Shown: positions 60,558 to 64,000 of the stretch, in pieces
Position numbering within the stretch: the first letter of the stretch is position 1
How the letters are laid out: the number at the start of each line of letters is the position of its first letter
From: DTKD01 sp964494345
GTDB lineage: Bacteria > Armatimonadota > UBA5829
NCBI GenBank assembly: GCA_964494345.1
Contig: CAZBSI010000007.1
Coordinates: 62,001 to 126,000, forward strand
Length of the DNA stretch: 64,000 nt
Direction: 5' to 3'
Notes under the pieces: model-generated
Seen by the model: only the letters and a program-made list of their open reading frames with translations
Database searches by the model: none
What the model was told of the DNA's origin: nothing
Program-made: the position numbers and the translations under genes

Positions 60558-63521
60558 CTACTCGAATACGGAACAAATATTCCGAACGAAAGTGATCTGG
60601 TTGCTCAGGTAGTAGCTCGAATTGAACATTGACTCATCATGGATAAGTACTGCATGCCCTCCACTTGTGAGGCTCTTTTCCACTATCCATCTGTAGTCAA
60701 CTCCACCATCTCCGACCGCAACAGCAGCCCAACTGTAAAAACGACCTGTGCTTGCACAATAGAGCCATTGTACATTTCGAGTCAGGCAAGTACTGCTACT
60801 AACCCAGCAGTGGCGGCTTGTGTCGATGCCGTCCAGCCAAGAGTTTGGCGGATTAGTAGTGCGCGCAGCATCAAAGTTTGGTGCTGTACCTATTCCGACA
60901 TTCTGAGCCACATTATTGAGCCGCCCATTTTCGGTATACATCTGATAACCGTTATCGCCTACAAGTATGATGCGTCTATGCCAACGGTTCAGCCATGATG
61001 AAATGGACTGAAGATCAGACGTTGTTGCGGCTTCATGAGGCAAGACGACTATCATAACGTCGTAACTATCATCTGGGTAATGGGAATATAGCTTCTGGTA
61101 GTTGATATTGGTAGTCGCTGCATTTGAGAGAAAAGTATCGACTTCGCCTCTGTAATCATAATAAGGAAGACCATCTATGCACCATTCATAGCAGAATCCA
61201 ACCTTGACCTTTTTGCATTCTATAGCACTGCTATCAGCACCGTCGCTCACATTGATCGCGTTATCAACAGCCCAAACTCTGATGCCGTAAGTAAGCCCTG
61301 ACGTGGTAGTGAGCTGTGGGAAATTCGTAAGCTGACATGTCGCCTCTCTTGAGGTAGTATACAACTGGTTTGTAAGTGCATACATGTTGCCGCCGCTGTC
61401 CTTATACCAGAATTGGTAAGCGTAGCAATAGATGCCGCTCGGATCAGTTGGTTCGCTCCATGTTGCATGTATCAGCTTGCTTGTTGGTATAACGTGATCC
61501 ATAGTTACGGTTGGAGCACTGGGGGCGGTCGTATCAACAATGACCTGTGGCAGAGTCGTCAAGGCAGACTCGTTACCAGCATTATCGACCGCAGTAAGAG
61601 CCAAATCATACGTTCCTTCTGGTGCAGTTAAGCCACAGGGACTAGGATTCAGGTCAATACCGGTGTACTGATACTCCCCGCTTACCTTCTGCCACAGCTT
61701 CACCTTGTTCAGCCCGCTACCGCCTGTGTCTGATGCAGTGTAAGTAATCGTGAAAGAACCAGTGGAGTATGTTGGACTGACAGACGTATTGCTGATAGTA
61801 GGAACCACATTGTCAAAGAGCACGGAGTTGTCGGTATGGGTTGCTTCATAATTCCAGACTCCAGAGTTGTCTTGAACAACCCCAGCGGGAACAGTAGCAA
61901 CTACCGTGCCAGCAGTCGGCAAGCTGATAGCCACATTGTAGGTGGTGCCGCTTCCGGTTACTGTCTTCGTAGCTCCCGTGACTCCACTGAGCGTAACATC
62001 ATCAGCCGTGAAGCCGGTGACCGATTCGCTGAAAGTGACGGTGAAGTTCACAGGGCTGGTGTTGGTGGGGTCACTCTGCCCCGTTGCCTGCTCGATTGTG
62101 CAGGTCAAAGGCTGAGGGCGCAAGACTCTCTGCAAATCTCCGTTTGTATCGACTTCGCATGAGCTTATGCCAGAGATGGTTACATAGTCATCAACGGCAT
62201 AGGAAAACGGGGGATAGGCAACTTTGGTCTGAACATTGGAACCGTCGTTGATTAGGAACCATTGGGCAGGGCTTGCCGTGTCTAGTTCTGTGACCTTACC
62301 CCAAGTTCTCACAAGCAGCCCTATGTTGTTGAGACCAGCAGCACCGGCAATACCTCTCTGACCGACTACCGGAGGGCCGGGGTCGTATGCAAAGTCCCCG
62401 CCTCCAAGCCACTTGTTGTTCATTCCAAGCGGGGTTAGCTCACCGGTTCCGGTCTGGGTGATTGTCGTTGCGGCTATGTATCGCTCACCATCAGAGTTGG
62501 TTGCAAGCGTTCCTTCGACGCTTACGACTTCACCCTTTACATGGCCGTGAGCGGTCTTCTCCACTCTGATACCGCATGCGCGGGTGTCATCTTCGATATA
62601 GAGGTAGTCAGTCCAATTGCGGGTGATGATCTTGCCGGTTATGTCTCCGGTAGCAAACGTATGGCCGTCAGCCCACGACTTCACCCATGCAACTGAACCT
62701 TGTGGGGCTGTCAGAATGCTTCCTTGGAAGCTCTCCTGCACGTTGTAATTCGGCCCTGAGTCAACATCTAAAACCCTGTCCGTTCCGTCTGTCGTGTCGA
62801 TTGTACCACTGACAGAGCAAACGCGGGATGTTTGGCTGACTGTGCCGGTGTAGTTGGTTGCCAGAGTATCTGTACTGCCGTCTTCTCCGAGAACGAATGA
62901 ACCAGTGCCCCCGGATGAAACTGGATGACAGCGGATTATGACGGCGGTTCCAACGTCATTGGCCTTAGCGTCGGCAATGGTTGCACAGACCTGTACTTCC
63001 GTGGAAGAATCTGTGGTGACTTCGCCCGGTTGAGAAGGAGTTTCAGAACGCAATGGCGAAAAATCAACTGTTAGGTTGACTTTGTAGTCCCAGGGGGTAG
63101 GCTCAAGCAGCCCCTTGATTAGCGGGCCGTGGTAGAGAAGTGTTCCTGCGCTGTCTGTGTATCCCCAGACGGTTACGTTGGTCAAGGCACGGTCGCCTGA
63201 TTCGGTTGTTGTAAGGTCTCCCTCAACATCCACTGTTTGTCCAACTCTGAGTTCCGGGCTTGGTTGAGTGAACGCAACCAGCTTATCCCGCCATGAGAAG
63301 CATTCTGCAATAACGATGTAAGGCGGTGATTGCTGTGCTCGAATCTTGCTGATCTCGACAGCATCCAGGTATACATGAGTTCCGTCTGCAAACCCTTCGG
63401 CCCACTTGACGGTTCCCTCCCGCGATTGCCAGTCAAAGCTTGCGGCTACAGTCGTGGAAAGCGCGAGCACAACAAGCAACGCTATTCCCAAGGCCGCCGT
63501 CAGCCTTCCTCCTACCCTCAT
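60558..63521 (-). CDS. Large secreted protein with OB-like, Ig-like and FN3-like domains
   Basis: The 987-residue protein has a signal peptide (A-S-F). Several OB-like segments follow (VRTWGKVTELD...FLINDGSN and similar), which match the C-terminal domain type of the amidase triplicate. Then come bacterial Ig-like domains (FTVTFSESVTGFTADDVTL), FN3-like domains and a C-terminal Rossmann-like segment (YDVMIVVLPHE...IILVGDNGY). There is no catalytic motif I can name. It is on the same strand as the PEP-CTERM gene, 38 bp upstream of it. Confidence 0.78.
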   Translation of the reverse strand: MRVGGRLTAALGIALLVVLALSTTVAASFDWQSREGTVKWAEGFADGTHVYLDAVEISKIRAQQSPPYIVIAECFSWRDKLVAFTQPSPELRVGQTVDVEGDLTTTESGDRALTNVTVWGYTDSAGTLLYHGPLIKGLLEPTPWDYKVNLTVDFSPLRSETPSQPGEVTTDSSTEVQVCATIADAKANDVGTAVIIRCHPVSSGGTGSFVLGEDGSTDTLATNYTGTVSQTSRVCSVSGTIDTTDGTDRVLDVDSGPNYNVQESFQGSILTAPQGSVAWVKSWADGHTFATGDITGKIITRNWTDYLYIEDDTRACGIRVEKTAHGHVKGEVVSVEGTLATNSDGERYIAATTITQTGTGELTPLGMNNKWLGGGDFAYDPGPPVVGQRGIAGAAGLNNIGLLVRTWGKVTELDTASPAQWFLINDGSNVQTKVAYPPFSYAVDDYVTISGISSCEVDTNGDLQRVLRPQPLTCTIEQATGQSDPTNTSPVNFTVTFSESVTGFTADDVTLSGVTGATKTVTGSGTTYNVAISLPTAGTVVATVPAGVVQDNSGVWNYEATHTDNSVLFDNVVPTISNTSVSPTYSTGSFTITYTASDTGGSGLNKVKLWQKVSGEYQYTGIDLNPSPCGLTAPEGTYDLALTAVDNAGNESALTTLPQVIVDTTAPSAPTVTMDHVIPTSKLIHATWSEPTDPSGIYCYAYQFWYKDSGGNMYALTNQLYTTSREATCQLTNFPQLTTTSGLTYGIRVWAVDNAINVSDGADSSAIECKKVKVGFCYEWCIDGLPYYDYRGEVDTFLSNAATTNINYQKLYSHYPDDSYDVMIVVLPHEAATTSDLQSISSWLNRWHRRIILVGDNGYQMYTENGRLNNVAQNVGIGTAPNFDAARTTNPPNSWLDGIDTSRHCWVSSSTCLTRNVQWLYCASTGRFYSWAAVAVGDGGVDYRWIVEKSLTSGGHAVLIHDESMFNSSYYLSNQITFVRNICSVFE

Positions 63522-64000
63522 TTTGTTATTCCCCTCTTTGTGACCTCCAGCGCAGGGCGGCAGGAAACGGCAGGCCGTAATGCTGTATCCCCGTAGACTG
63601 AGTATTTTATGTCTACTTGTTCTTCATGAGCTTTGGAATGTCCTTCCTGCTGAGCCGGAACTGTGTATAGAGTAGATCGGGAGGTTCACGGGTCGGGGTT
63701 ACTCCGGCTTATAAGCTCGGTATGGGGTTCTCGAACTCGTAAATCGAGCGTGGAAACTGTACGAAAAGCGGAAATTGCAGAAAGAGAGAATGGGCGGTAA
63801 GTTCGCTCAAACCGCCCAAAATGAAATTTGGTAGGCCAATGATCGGGAATACGAACTGGTCCACATCGGGTGCAAAACCCCGGTCCCATGATTTTCATGT
63901 ATATCAACCTGCCGCTGAACTCAAAACAGGGGTCTAAATGGCAGCGTGCTCCAAAAAATGGACATTTCCGTATTCACAACTCTTGCTCAGGTAGGGCAAG
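63522..64000. other. No recognisable gene at the window end
   Basis: The last 479 bp show no conserved frame. An open frame at 63686-63907 has no homology-like pattern. The region probably contains the promoter of the 987-residue protein and the start of another element. Confidence 0.5.

Noticed and set aside
63686..63907. 73-residue minus-strand frame
   Set aside because: No recognisable domain or good ribosome site.

Overview
The window looks like chromosome from a diderm, moderately GC-rich, deep-branching bacterium. It encodes a TolC/HlyD/RND tripartite pump, so there is an outer membrane. It also has a TrmFO-type tRNA methyltransferase, a PEP-CTERM protein, GerMN-amidase wall hydrolases and frequent GTG/TTG starts. 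An Armatimonadota-like lineage would fit, but that is only a guess; no rRNA or ribosomal marker is present.

Region 1 (1-9591, + strand) is the most remarkable part: a bacterial ubiquitin-like conjugation locus. In order it encodes a membrane-anchored trypsin-like protease (cut by the window edge), a small beta-grasp Ubl, a ThiF/E1-like activating enzyme, a JAMM peptidase fused through a membrane helix to LysM, four RING-like zinc-finger membrane proteins (A-D), an E2 (UBC) enzyme, a second JAMM peptidase, an FHA membrane protein, a fifth RING-like membrane protein (E) with a very acidic tail, and a DUF2135/YfaP-like lipoprotein. Many genes overlap or nearly touch, as in one operon. Seven of the proteins carry a short acidic-hydrophobic motif (consensus D-D-L-E-I-E-L) in otherwise unrelated contexts. 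It resembles a SUMO-interacting motif and may be a docking code for the Ubl or another shared partner.

Region 2 (9600-18830) has a CLC channel with CBS domains, an OmpR-type two-component pair, a PAP2 phosphatase, a TPR-methyltransferase, an L-fucose-isomerase-family protein, a TM2 protein and an amidohydrolase. Region 3 (18870-30380) is a tandem triplication of about 1,190-residue secreted GerMN/amidase_3 proteins. Each copy has a promoter of the same layout (TTG-box, 17 bp, CATACT) and a GC-rich hairpin after it. Region 4 (30423-50744) is mostly housekeeping: tRNA-Gly, recQ, topA, trmFO, small hypothetical genes, an HD protein, tgt (apparently with an AUA start), the AbrB-TolC-HlyD-RND cluster, guaB and pckG. 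It is sprinkled with palindromic and 24-bp/90-bp repeat families.

Region 5 (51021-58367) is a defence-like island bounded by two 305-bp direct repeats that I read as identical, 7,042 bp apart. All its genes are on the minus strand: an HTH-ImmA protease with a (frameshifted) PIN-like partner, then abiEi-abiEii in an apparent operon with a TOTE-type primase-helicase and a CcbP-like protein. Region 6 (58463-64000) holds a PD-(D/E)xK-like protein, a PEP-CTERM HAF-repeat protein and a large secreted multidomain protein.
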